This document shows, piece after piece, positions 18,300 to 28,274 of a stretch of 64,000 nucleotides of DNA. The stretch lies in NCBI RefSeq assembly GCF_000152965.1, contig NZ_CH902583.1, positions 1,859,101 to 1,923,100 of the forward strand, in the 5' to 3' direction. The position numbers were made by a program, and so were the translations under genes. Every line of letters starts with the position of its first letter. Position 1 is the stretch's first letter. Source of the stretch: Roseobacter sp. MED193. GTDB taxonomy: Bacteria; Pseudomonadota; Alphaproteobacteria; Rhodobacterales; Rhodobacteraceae. Below the pieces are notes generated by a model, which saw nothing but the letters and a program-made list of their open reading frames with translations, was not told the DNA's origin and did not search any database.

Positions 18300-18338
18300 G
18301 AAAAACCGCGCGTGCTTCGGCTCGCGCGGTTTTTTTTC
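18300..18338 (+). terminator. Intrinsic terminator after chemoreceptor gene
   Basis: Inverted repeat AACCGCGCG...CGCGCGGTT around a GC-rich TTCGG loop region, followed by eight T residues. It sits about 20 bp after the receptor stop codon and is a textbook rho-independent terminator. Confidence 0.93.
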
Positions 18339-18516
18339 GTGTACGTGCAAAGGAACAAACTTCAATTTCAAGTGACCCTACGGCTCTGGGCATGGAAACT
18401 CACGTGTAGCTCCCCTATCTAAGCCACACAATCGCACCAAAACACCTTCATGGCGTCGTATCTCAGACCCCACGCCAGGAATGGCACCTCAGTTGCCACA
18501 CGAAAGGATCCACCGC

Positions 18517-19200
18517 ATGAGCCTTCAAGACAGGTCTCCAGCAGACCAAGACGCACCCGCCCCTCTGCGCATCGATGTGGTCTCAGACGTGATGTGCCCC
18601 TGGTGTATCATTGGCTATCGCCAACTTGCCTCCGCATTGGAGGCCACAGGGACGGACTATGAGCTGCATTGGCACCCCTTTGAGCTGAACCCGAACATGC
18701 CTGCCGAGGGCCAGAACCTGCGCGAGCACCTTGTCGAGAAATATGGAGTCACCCCAGAACAATCCGAACAAAACCGCGCACAGATGACCAAAATTGGCGC
18801 CGATCTGGGCTTTGACTTCCGCTTTGATCCTGAAATGCGGATGCACAACACCTTTGCCGCCCATCAATTGCTGCACTGGGCAGAGACCCAAGACCGCAAG
18901 GCTGATCTGAAACAGGCGCTATTCACAGCCCATTTCACGCACCATCGTGATCTATCAGACAGCGGCGTTCTGGCCGATATCGCCGGTGAAATTGGCCTGA
19001 ACCGAGACGAGGCCCGGGCCGTGTTAGAAGATCAGCGCTTTGCAAGCACTGTACGGGAAGTACAGAGTTTTTGGCACAGCCAGGGCATTCAGAGCGTACC
19101 GGCGGTTATCTTTGACCAAAAACACCTGGTTAGCGGTGCACAGGGGATTGAGAATTTCACCAATATACTGGGGCAACTGGCACAGATGCGTCAGGCCTGA
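18517..19200 (+). CDS. DsbA family oxidoreductase (FrnE-like)
   Basis: A 227-residue thioredoxin-fold protein with CPWC near residue 29 (VVSDVMCPWCIIGYRQL) and a large helical insertion (MHNTFAAHQLLHWAE) typical of the FrnE / 2-hydroxychromene-2-carboxylate isomerase-like branch of DsbA proteins. The cis-Pro region is SVPAVIFDQKHLVSGAQG. There is no signal peptide, so unlike true DsbA it should work in the cytoplasm, probably as a dithiol oxidoreductase; FrnE homologues have been linked to oxidative-stress tolerance. The frame is open 12 codons upstream, but ATG at 18517 is preceded by AAAGGA and gives the usual N-terminus. Apparently monocistronic. Confidence 0.88.
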   Translation: MSLQDRSPADQDAPAPLRIDVVSDVMCPWCIIGYRQLASALEATGTDYELHWHPFELNPNMPAEGQNLREHLVEKYGVTPEQSEQNRAQMTKIGADLGFDFRFDPEMRMHNTFAAHQLLHWAETQDRKADLKQALFTAHFTHHRDLSDSGVLADIAGEIGLNRDEARAVLEDQRFASTVREVQSFWHSQGIQSVPAVIFDQKHLVSGAQGIENFTNILGQLAQMRQA

Positions 19201-19371
19201 TCACGGCTATCACCCAGTCAATTGCCAAAGCAGCGTGACGGAGGGCTAACACCGCCTGTCGGCCAAAGAGAGCCCCACGGCCCAATGTCACACACTTTGG
19301 GGCGAGGTTGCACTTGTCCTCCAGCGCAGTTTGCACAAGAATCTGTCCGAATTTGACTGGAGGATTTTCTG

Positions 19372-19761
19372 ATGCACCTTGCAAAAACGCTAACGGCAGC
19401 CGTCGCGGCGCTCGCCCTTTCCGCCCCCTTGGCTTTAGCCGATGAGCTACTGGCGGACTACGTGGCCTTTATCGGGCGCGATGATCTGTACAATTCCAAA
19501 GGCGCGCGGCTCAGAGAGCCATGGCAGATCCTGCGCCAGGACCGGGCAAACTATCACCGCTTTGGCATTTCACAGCCCGGTGATGAATGGGACCCGATTT
19601 TCAAGGACAAGGGTAACCGCGCCATTATGGAGCGCATGGTGCAACACGGGAATATCGAAGCCTCCGCTGGGCGCGGTATCGTACAAGGCGGTGTCATGGT
19701 GCGGGTCAAAGTCTACGACAACGGCAGCCGCGACTATGTGCGTGTCACCGTCACCCGCTAG
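19372..19761 (+). CDS. Secreted hypothetical protein
   Basis: A 129-residue protein with a clear Sec signal peptide (MHLAKTLTAAVAALALSAPLALA, cleavage before DELL). The mature ~105 residues start DELLADYVAFIGRDDLYNSKGARLREPWQILRQDRANYH and end in a beta-rich VQGGVMVRVKVYDNGSRDYVRVTVTR. No cysteine is left in the mature form. I do not recognise the family; it looks like a small periplasmic domain conserved in Roseobacter-type genomes. GGAGGA precedes the ATG. The last 11 bp overlap the 3' end of the convergent ydcF-like gene. Confidence 0.75.
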   Translation: MHLAKTLTAAVAALALSAPLALADELLADYVAFIGRDDLYNSKGARLREPWQILRQDRANYHRFGISQPGDEWDPIFKDKGNRAIMERMVQHGNIEASAGRGIVQGGVMVRVKVYDNGSRDYVRVTVTR

Positions 19762-20241
19762 ACTGTTTGTCAAGGCTCCTAAGGCGCCACCAATAGTAGA
19801 TCAGTGCAGGTGCTTCCCGCAGCCAGGATTTCAGCACCCTGAACCTTGAGGTATCGCTTGGAGGTGGACAGGAGGCTTGGGCCTGAAACCCAAAATGGCG
19901 CGCCACCATCAGCGCGCGCCATTTGTGGTAGCGATCCGTCACAAGAACGATATTCGGTTGGTCGAGCCTCGCTAGGAGCGCGCGGATATTGGCCAGGTTT
20001 TCAAGGGTCGTCCTGGACTGATCCTCCAGCAGGATTGCACTGTCCGGCACCCCGGCCTCCCGACAAATCTGCCGCATGACCTCGGCCTCGCTAGGGGGGT
20101 GTTGACCCAGCCCCCCACAACAAATCACATGGCTGACCCTGCCCCGGCGAAACAGTTTTGCTGCTTGCAGGCAACGCCGCCGAAGGGTCGGAGAGGGCCG
20201 CCCCCCGGGCCAGACGGCAGCTCCCAACACAACGGCAACGC

Positions 20242-20245
<4 letters not shown>
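19751..20245 (-). CDS. YdcF family (DUF218) protein
   Basis: A 164-residue protein with the DUF218/YdcF pattern: an N-terminal VVLGAAVWPGGRPSPTLRRRC strand-helix, GRVSHVICCGGLG, SEAEVMRQ, LLEDQSRTTLENL, and IVLVTDRYHKWRA. The family includes E. coli YdcF (binds S-adenosylmethionine) and ElyC/SanA envelope proteins. This copy lacks the N-terminal membrane helix of SanA and ElyC, so it looks like a soluble short form. It starts inside the uvrB stop codon (ATGA overlap), meaning coupled translation with uvrB. Its function is not established. Confidence 0.8.
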
Positions 20246-22467
<2,222 letters not shown>

Positions 22468-22655
22468 CCGGCTCTCCTGTGAGTCGTGCTGATTTTGGTC
22501 TGTTTTTGTTCTTGTTCAAGGGGCATTCGACGCAATTCTGGCGGCCCGCCTGTTGCTGCCCTGCAAAACCTGTTGAATGCGCAGGATTTGTCACCTTGTG
22601 GCACAGGGCTATTCGGCGCATATATGGGCTAAGTCGAGTCACGAGGAGAGCCCCC

Positions 22656-22967
22656 ATGCGAGCGCGGATTTACCGGCCAGCCAGAAATGCCATGACCTCT
22701 GGAATGGCCAAGACCCGTAAATGGGTTTTGGACTACGCCCAGGCCAGCGCCCGTGAAGTTGACCCCTTGATGGGATGGACCTCTTCGTCTGATACGCAAA
22801 GCCAGGTTCGCCTCCGTTTTGACAGCAAAGAGGCGGCGCTGGAATATGCCCAGGATCACGGCATCGACGCCGAAGTGGTCGAGCCCAAACCCCGCAAGGC
22901 CAACCTGCGCCCCGGCGGCTATGGTGAAAACTTCGCCACCAATCGCCGCGTACCCTGGACCCATTGA
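22656..22967 (+). CDS. NADH dehydrogenase NDUFS4-like accessory subunit (ETC complex I subunit)
   Basis: A 103-residue homologue of the mitochondrial complex I 18-kDa subunit NDUFS4. Recognisable are [25 protein letters not shown] near the N-terminus, the [19 protein letters not shown] core and the terminal [26 protein letters not shown]. In alphaproteobacteria this protein binds the peripheral arm of complex I and helps assembly or stability. It is encoded away from the nuo operon, as is usual. GAGGAGAG precedes the ATG. Its stop overlaps the TTG start of the GNAT gene. Confidence 0.9.
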   Translation: MRARIYRPARNAMTSGMAKTRKWVLDYAQASAREVDPLMGWTSSSDTQSQVRLRFDSKEAALEYAQDHGIDAEVVEPKPRKANLRPGGYGENFATNRRVPWTH

Positions 22968-23455
22968 ACCAGGCCCCTTTGATAGAGGTCCGCCGCGCCG
23001 ACCCGGCCTGTCCCAAGGTGCGCCCATTGATTGAGGGCAACCAGAGCCATGGAGCTTTGGCAACGGATGCCAGCAGCGACCACACCTTTGGTGTAGAGGC
23101 GCTTTGCAATTCAGAAGTACGTTTCTTTGCGGCTTTTGATGGTGACAGAGCCTTGGGCTGCGGCGCCTACAAAGCGCTAAGCAATGGCACCGCAGAGGTG
23201 AAATCAGTCTACGTCGCTCAAACAGCGCGTGGACGGGGCGTCGCCCGCATTTTGATGGATCATCTCGCAAACCAGGCGCGACGGGAAGGGTTCTCCGCGC
23301 TGGTTTTGGAAACCGGTTCTGCCCTTTGCCCAGAGTATGACGCTGCCCGCACCCTATATGAGAATCTGCGCTACAGCTATTGCCCCCCCTTTGAGGGCTA
23401 TGAAGCTGATCCAATGAGTGTATTTATGCGCCTTCCCCTCACAGACCAGACATAA
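22964..23455 (+). CDS. GNAT family N-acetyltransferase
   Basis: A 163-residue acetyltransferase. The acetyl-CoA loop is [18 protein letters not shown] (Q/R-x-x-G-x-G/A, about residues 84-101), preceded by the beta4 strand AEVKSVYV and followed by [30 protein letters not shown] start is proposed because it overlaps the TGA of the preceding NDUFS4-like gene (TTGA), giving coupled translation. A later start would remove the conserved first strand (LIEVRRADP). The substrate is unknown, and a link to complex I is only positional. Confidence 0.82.
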   Translation: MNQAPLIEVRRADPACPKVRPLIEGNQSHGALATDASSDHTFGVEALCNSEVRFFAAFDGDRALGCGAYKALSNGTAEVKSVYVAQTARGRGVARILMDHLANQARREGFSALVLETGSALCPEYDAARTLYENLRYSYCPPFEGYEADPMSVFMRLPLTDQT

Positions 23456-23622
23456 GTTCACAGAGCTTTCTTTGAAAGAATGGCCTCTCTAACCCGCTCA
23501 TAGTTCAACAAAATGTCTACAGGCTTGTCCGGCAGGGCACAGGTCTTGACGGGGTTTGGTTCCAACTTTTGAACTCAAAGGAAATTTGCCTCGGGCAGTG
23601 TCGGAGACATTGGGACGACAAT

Positions 23623-24630
23623 TTATTGAATGACCGCATTTGACCATTCCTGGATGAAGGTCCTTCGTTTCAACTTGTCGAGATAAGTCATCAACGCCGG
23701 TTCCAACGGGATCACCGTCGGGTTCCTGCCCTCAGGATACAAACCAAGCTGCGGAAGCGAAGAGGTGTTTAGACCAGTCGCAAAGTAACGCCCATCTACC
23801 AAATGTCGGACAAATCTTTCTGCTGCCACGGGGTGCTTGGTTTCTTTTGAAACGAACCCCGTGCGCATCATCGTGGTTGGAAAGTCAGACGGCAGAATGA
23901 TCTCAAACCGATCGTCCTGCAACTGACGCGCAGCAGCGTAGCTGCCGAGCACATTGTAGGCCACCAGAAGTTCACCAGAGGCCACATGGTCGATCATATC
24001 TCCAGAGCAGCAATAGAGACGCAGCTTCAACCCGCCCATCACCTCCATTAACCGCCAGAAGGTTTCCGAGGCACGGGCATCCTGTGTCGCAAAGAGATAG
24101 CCAACTCCGGAGCTCCGCACATCATAGGTTCCCAACTTACCATCAAATACCTCCGGGGCCTCTCTGAGCGCCCTGATCAGCTCTTGCCGGTTGGCAGGAA
24201 TAGATTTGCCTCGAAACGCGGAGCGATTAACAACAATGGTTGCAGGTTCAGAGGTGAAGGCAAACAGGCTCTGGCGCCACTGCGCCCAATCAGGGTGGCT
24301 GATGCTTGGCAGCTTGAGAGCAAAACCGTCATTGACCAGTTTTACCTGAAGGTCCATTGCGCTGGAGATAACAACATCATAGCTCTGAGGCGACTGTTGA
24401 AGAATAGCACTGATATCGGCGGTGCCTGTAACCAGATATTCGACATTCCAATCAGGGTTCGCCGCTAAAAAGCTCTGGATGATCGGGGAGAAGAACCCTG
24501 TGTCGGTGCTCGACAGAACACGCAATGTCTGAACCGGGTTTTCCCCTTTGAACAATTGCTGATCTTCCCAGGCCTGGGCATTGATGAGCATCGGCCACAA
24601 TAGGCCAATTACAACGAGAATGTAACGCAT
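23623..24630 (-). CDS. Periplasmic solute-binding protein encoded with TctDE sensor system
   Basis: A 335-residue protein with a signal peptide (MRYILVVIGLLWPMLINAQA). The mature part resembles class II extracellular solute-binding proteins (AfuA/PotD-like): LRVLSSTDTGFFSPIIQSFLAANPDWNVEYLVTG, then DVVISSAMD, then GELLVAYNVLGSYAA. The frame is open upstream inside the kinase gene, but the ATG at 24630 has GGAGG six bases before it and yields the signal sequence. It overlaps the end of the sensor kinase gene by 22 bp, so it is the third gene of the response regulator / kinase / SBP operon. No ABC permease or ATPase is present, so a role as a co-sensor delivering a ligand to the kinase is more likely than uptake. 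That role is inferred. Confidence 0.82.
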   Translation of the reverse strand: MRYILVVIGLLWPMLINAQAWEDQQLFKGENPVQTLRVLSSTDTGFFSPIIQSFLAANPDWNVEYLVTGTADISAILQQSPQSYDVVISSAMDLQVKLVNDGFALKLPSISHPDWAQWRQSLFAFTSEPATIVVNRSAFRGKSIPANRQELIRALREAPEVFDGKLGTYDVRSSGVGYLFATQDARASETFWRLMEVMGGLKLRLYCCSGDMIDHVASGELLVAYNVLGSYAAARQLQDDRFEIILPSDFPTTMMRTGFVSKETKHPVAAERFVRHLVDGRYFATGLNTSSLPQLGLYPEGRNPTVIPLEPALMTYLDKLKRRTFIQEWSNAVIQ

Positions 24631-25976
24631 GCGCCGCCTCCAGGTAGGTTCGATAGCTTGAGTGCTCCACCATGAGCCTCGGCCACATCCTGTGCAATCG
24701 CCAAACCCAGACCCGAACCGATGATCCCCTTGGCGTTGTCGCCACGTGAAAATCGTGAGGAAAGATTGGCAATCTGATCTGGTGGGAACCCTGCCCCCTG
24801 ATCCCAAATTTCGATTGTTGGGGTCGGGCTGGCGCTAACTCGGATCGTGATCTCGCTTTCCATCGGCGAGTATTTCAGCGCATTATCAATGAGGTTACGG
24901 ATCGCGTTTTGTAAGAGAATGGCATCCGCCGACACCAGTACCGGCTCCGTGTTCTCGACCAACAGGCTGATGTCTTTCATCTCAGCCACGGGGGTGAGCC
25001 GCTGTACCAGTTCTTGCAATAGATCCGTCAGGTTTAATTCTTCGCGTTCCAAATGATCGGTGCGAAATGTGATCATGGCATGATCCAGCAATTGCCCCGC
25101 AGCGCGCGAACTTTCGTCGATAGCGCGCACCATCGCGCGCAGAGCCTTTCGGTTTTCATCCCGGTCCACCCGGTGCAGCATGGCTTCGGCGTGGGAGCGA
25201 ACGGTCGCCAGTGGCGTGCGCACGCGGTGGGCAGCTTCGGCAATGAACTCTTCGGACTGGGACAGCGCCTTGTCGAGACGCCCCATCAACCGGTTCAACG
25301 ACTCCACAAGTGACACCATTTCCGATGGCACCGGGCTGGCAACTGGGCTGAGATCCTGCGGGCCACGCCGCGCAATCGAGGAGGTCAGGCGCCGGATCGG
25401 TGTGATGGTCGAGGCGCTGGCCCAAAATGACAAAAGTGCCGACAGGCAAAAGAAACCCGCACCAAACAGGGCAACCCTTCGGGAAATATCGTTCAACGTC
25501 ACCTGCAAGGCCTCTTGGGTCTGGGCCACGAAGACTGTGATGACTGTTCGGGTGTCCGCCCCGACCAAAGTGCGCGAGTCACTGGCCACTCTGATCAGCG
25601 CCCCATCAGGTGTTTCCGCCATGAATGTGCCGGTTGTGGGAAAGCTGCCATTTGGCGGTGACAGATGCTTGTAACCCGACAATAGCGTCTGATCCTGCAG
25701 GATTGCATAGAATACCCGGTCATCTGAGGTGGTACTCAGCATAGAAAGCGCAGCATAGGGGAAATCCACCACGACAGCGCCATCACGCAGGACCGCAGCG
25801 TCCAGCATTGAGGTCACCGAGGCCGATAAAATGCTGTCCTGTCCCTGCTGCGCAATCTGTGCCGCATAGAGACGGACCACTGCAAAGAGAACAACTGCCA
25901 AGACCGCGGCACCACCAATCAACGTCAGTGTCAGACGGCGGCGCAGGGAGCCGGAGACATTGACGGTCTCAGTCAT
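24609..25976 (-). CDS. tctE: Sensor histidine kinase, TctE-like
   Basis: A 455-residue membrane kinase. TM1 is near residues 12-34 and TM2 near 165-187, flanking a ~130-residue periplasmic sensor domain. Then come HAMP, a DHp helix with the phospho-acceptor His in EEFIAEAAHRVRTPLA (about residue 248), and a HATPase domain (N box AIRNLIDNALKYSP, G1 DQGAGFPPDQI, G2 GSGLGLAIAQDVAEAHGG). It should phosphorylate the TctD-like regulator, whose gene overlaps by 8 bp upstream. The partner promoter drives tctCBA divergently. The system probably senses a carboxylate; the ligand cannot be read from sequence. Confidence 0.92.
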   Translation of the reverse strand: MTETVNVSGSLRRRLTLTLIGGAAVLAVVLFAVVRLYAAQIAQQGQDSILSASVTSMLDAAVLRDGAVVVDFPYAALSMLSTTSDDRVFYAILQDQTLLSGYKHLSPPNGSFPTTGTFMAETPDGALIRVASDSRTLVGADTRTVITVFVAQTQEALQVTLNDISRRVALFGAGFFCLSALLSFWASASTITPIRRLTSSIARRGPQDLSPVASPVPSEMVSLVESLNRLMGRLDKALSQSEEFIAEAAHRVRTPLATVRSHAEAMLHRVDRDENRKALRAMVRAIDESSRAAGQLLDHAMITFRTDHLEREELNLTDLLQELVQRLTPVAEMKDISLLVENTEPVLVSADAILLQNAIRNLIDNALKYSPMESEITIRVSASPTPTIEIWDQGAGFPPDQIANLSSRFSRGDNAKGIIGSGLGLAIAQDVAEAHGGALKLSNLPGGGACVTFSL

Positions 25977-26634
25977 AATCCAGCCTATACCCGAGGCCCC
26001 GCAGGGTGGTGATGCGCAGCGATGAGGGATCGAGATGCTTGCGCAATCGGCCGATGTAGACCTCTATTGCGTTTTCCGACACATCTTCGTCATAGGAAAA
26101 CAGCCTGTCAAAAAGTTTGTGTTTGGGGAACACCTGACCTGGAGAATTAATCAGAAGCTCAAGCAGCCGCAACTCCCGATTGCGCAGCGTGATCGCCACT
26201 CCGTCAACAATCAGGCTACCTGCGACCGGGTCAAAGGCGATATTTCCCAGCCTAACCGTCGTCTGCGCTGTGCCCGATTTCCGGCGCAGAACCGCGCGGC
26301 ACCGCGCCTGTAATTCCTCGTGATCGAAGGGCTTGGTGACATAATCGTCCGCCCCCAAATCGAGCATGCTGATTCTGTCTGAAACCTGCGAGCGCGCCGT
26401 CAAAACGATGACAGGTGTGTCCTTTTTCCCGGCCCTGTGGCGTTTTAGAAAGCTGCGTCCGTCTCCGTCCGGCAACATTATATCCAGCAAGATCAGATCA
26501 TATTCCCCGGTTTCCGAATAGGCAAAGGCATCCTGTAATCTTGCTGCGTGATCAACAACATGACCGTCTTGTTTCATGCGAGAACAGATGGCTTGCGCCA
26601 AGTCAAAGTTGTCCTCGATCAGCAAGAATTTCAT
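25969..26634 (-). CDS. tctD: OmpR-family response regulator, TctD-like
   Basis: A 221-residue regulator: receiver domain with acidic pair E7/D8, phospho-acceptor D51 (LILLDIMLPDGDG), T79 and K101, followed by a winged-helix DNA-binding domain (TLRNRELRLLELLINSPGQVF ... NAIEVYIGRLRKHL ... ITTLRGLGYRL). Cytoplasmic; phosphorylated by the adjacent TctE-like kinase. Its gene is divergent from tctC with 108 bp between, and an inverted repeat there is a candidate binding site. It likely activates tctCBA when the substrate is sensed. Confidence 0.94.
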   Translation of the reverse strand: MKFLLIEDNFDLAQAICSRMKQDGHVVDHAARLQDAFAYSETGEYDLILLDIMLPDGDGRSFLKRHRAGKKDTPVIVLTARSQVSDRISMLDLGADDYVTKPFDHEELQARCRAVLRRKSGTAQTTVRLGNIAFDPVAGSLIVDGVAITLRNRELRLLELLINSPGQVFPKHKLFDRLFSYDEDVSENAIEVYIGRLRKHLDPSSLRITTLRGLGYRLDYD

Positions 26635-26742
26635 GGCGGTTTTAACCTTTGAACGGCGATGACAGGTCTGTGTCAGGTTGAAGTGCTTTGCTACTGCAAC
26701 TGAGCTGCCTTTCGCACAGTTGTCAATTTCTGGGAGGAAACC
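26635..26742. promoter_or_regulatory. tctD / tctC divergent control region
   Basis: The 108-bp gap contains an inverted repeat TGACA-N6-TGTCA (26660-26675) roughly in the middle, a plausible TctD operator. GGGAGGAAACC gives tctC a strong ribosome-binding site. No good sigma-70 pair is evident for tctC, fitting an activator-dependent promoter. Confidence 0.5.
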
Positions 26743-27729
26743 ATGTCGACATTAACAATGGGCCGTCGGGCTCTAATCGCCGCTGCGCTGGCCACAATGA
26801 CCTTTGCTTCACCGACCCTGGCTGAAGGAAACAAGGTAATGGACAGCATCCATTTCCTGATCCCCGGCGGAGCAGGCGGCGGATGGGATGGAACCGCACG
26901 CGGCACCGGAGAAGCCCTAACCAAGGCAGGCCTTGTTGGCTCCGCGTCTTATGAAAACATGTCCGGTGGTGGCGGTGGTAAGGCGATCGGTTACCTGATC
27001 GAAAACTCTGCCAGCAACCACGGCACCCTGATGGTCAATTCGACCCCAATCGTGATCCGGTCGCTCACCGGCGTATTCCCGCATAACTTCCGCGACCTGA
27101 CGCTGGTTGCAGGCACCATCGGTGATTACGCGGCAGTTGTCGTGGGCAAAGACAGCCCCATCAACTCGATGGACGATCTTATGGCCGCCTATGATGCGGA
27201 TCCTCGCAACACCGCTATCGGCGGCGGATCGGTTCCAGGGGGCATGGATCACTTGGTTGCCGCCATGGTGTTTGAAGCAGCAGGCAAAGATGCCCTTGCG
27301 GTGAAATACATCCCCTATGACGCCGGTGGCAAAGCCATGGCAGCCTTGTTGTCCGGTGAGATTGCGGCCCTTTCAACCGGGTTCTCCGAAGCTGTGGATC
27401 TGGCTGCGGCGGGAGAGGTCAAAATCATTGGTGTCACGTCGGATGATCGTGTCCCTGCCGCGCCTGATGCCATGACCATGAAAGAACAGGGGATTGATAC
27501 GTCCTTTGTGAACTGGCGTGGTTTCTTCGCCGCTCCAGATCTGCCGGCCGATCAGCTGGCCCAGTACCAAAAGGCGCTGAGCGAGATGTATGCCACCCCT
27601 GAATGGGAAGCTGTGCGGGCCCGCAACGGCTGGGTCAACATCCACAATTCAGGTGATGAATTCAAAACCTTCCTCGAAGGCCAGGAAAAGGTCATCGGTG
27701 ATTTGATGAAGAAACTGGGCTTCCTCTGA
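26743..27729 (+). CDS. tctC: Tripartite tricarboxylate transporter substrate-binding protein TctC
   Basis: A 328-residue periplasmic Bug/TctC-family receptor. Signal peptide MSTLTMGRRALIAAALATMTFASPTLA; the mature protein has the family hallmarks HFLIPGGAGGGWDGTARGTGEAL, YENMSGGGGGKAIGYL and VPGGMDHLVAAMVFEAAG. It captures a carboxylate-type solute and hands it to the TctAB membrane complex. First gene of tctCBA. A stem-loop follows before tctB. The ligand is undetermined; family members bind citrate, other carboxylates, amino acids or aromatic acids. Confidence 0.94.
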   Translation: MSTLTMGRRALIAAALATMTFASPTLAEGNKVMDSIHFLIPGGAGGGWDGTARGTGEALTKAGLVGSASYENMSGGGGGKAIGYLIENSASNHGTLMVNSTPIVIRSLTGVFPHNFRDLTLVAGTIGDYAAVVVGKDSPINSMDDLMAAYDADPRNTAIGGGSVPGGMDHLVAAMVFEAAGKDALAVKYIPYDAGGKAMAALLSGEIAALSTGFSEAVDLAAAGEVKIIGVTSDDRVPAAPDAMTMKEQGIDTSFVNWRGFFAAPDLPADQLAQYQKALSEMYATPEWEAVRARNGWVNIHNSGDEFKTFLEGQEKVIGDLMKKLGFL

Positions 27730-27740
27730 AGCCACAGGTT

Positions 27741-27762
27741 GCAGAGCGGGAAACCGCTCTGC
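27741..27762 (+). promoter_or_regulatory. Intercistronic stem-loop between tctC and tctB
   Basis: A perfect 9-bp stem GCAGAGCGG / CCGCTCTGC capped by a GAAA tetraloop starts 12 bp after the tctC stop. No T-run follows. Such hairpins after binding-protein genes commonly protect the upstream message so that the receptor is made in excess over the membrane subunits. Confidence 0.75.
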
Positions 27763-27787
27763 ATTGCTCATCTAAGGGAGGGGAAAG

Positions 27788-28270
27788 ATGGCACTTGATC
27801 GTTGGATCGCACTTATTCTTGCCGGGGTCTGCCTGACCTACGGTTATACGGCCTGGTTCACGATGGATGGCGGATTAGCGCCCTTCATGCAACGCAACCC
27901 AATTTGGCCCAGCACCTTTCCCAAGACCCTGTCTATCATCGGATTGGCGGCCTCTTTGGTCATCCTGCTGGGCCTCGAGAAGGCCGAGGCACGCGAAGGT
28001 GAAATCAACTATCGCCGCCTGACAGATTACAATCTAGGGCAAGCGCTGCTGTTGCTCGGGCTCATGGTTGCCTATGCGCTATGCCTGCGCCCTCTTGGGT
28101 TCCTTTTTTCCACCGCGGCCTTCCTGATGCTTGGCTCTTTCATACTGGGAGAGCGGAAATACTTGGTGATGTTGCTCGTCTCTGTGTTGGCGACCGGAAT
28201 CGTCTGGTACCTGGTGCAACAGGTCCTCGGCATCTATCTGCGCCCCCTGCCTGATTTCATCGGAGGATAA
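27788..28270 (+). CDS. tctB: Tripartite tricarboxylate transporter small membrane subunit TctB
   Basis: A 160-residue inner-membrane protein with four predicted helices (about residues 6-24, 42-60, 82-102 and 110-150 as a split pair) and a cytoplasmic charged loop (LEKAEAREGEINYRRLTDYN). Size, position between tctC and tctA, and the ALCLRPLGFLFSTAAFLMLGSFILGERK segment fit TctB. AAGGGAGGGGAAAG is a strong ribosome-binding site. It forms the membrane complex with TctA. Confidence 0.9.
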   Translation: MALDRWIALILAGVCLTYGYTAWFTMDGGLAPFMQRNPIWPSTFPKTLSIIGLAASLVILLGLEKAEAREGEINYRRLTDYNLGQALLLLGLMVAYALCLRPLGFLFSTAAFLMLGSFILGERKYLVMLLVSVLATGIVWYLVQQVLGIYLRPLPDFIGG

Positions 28271-28274
28271 CCCA

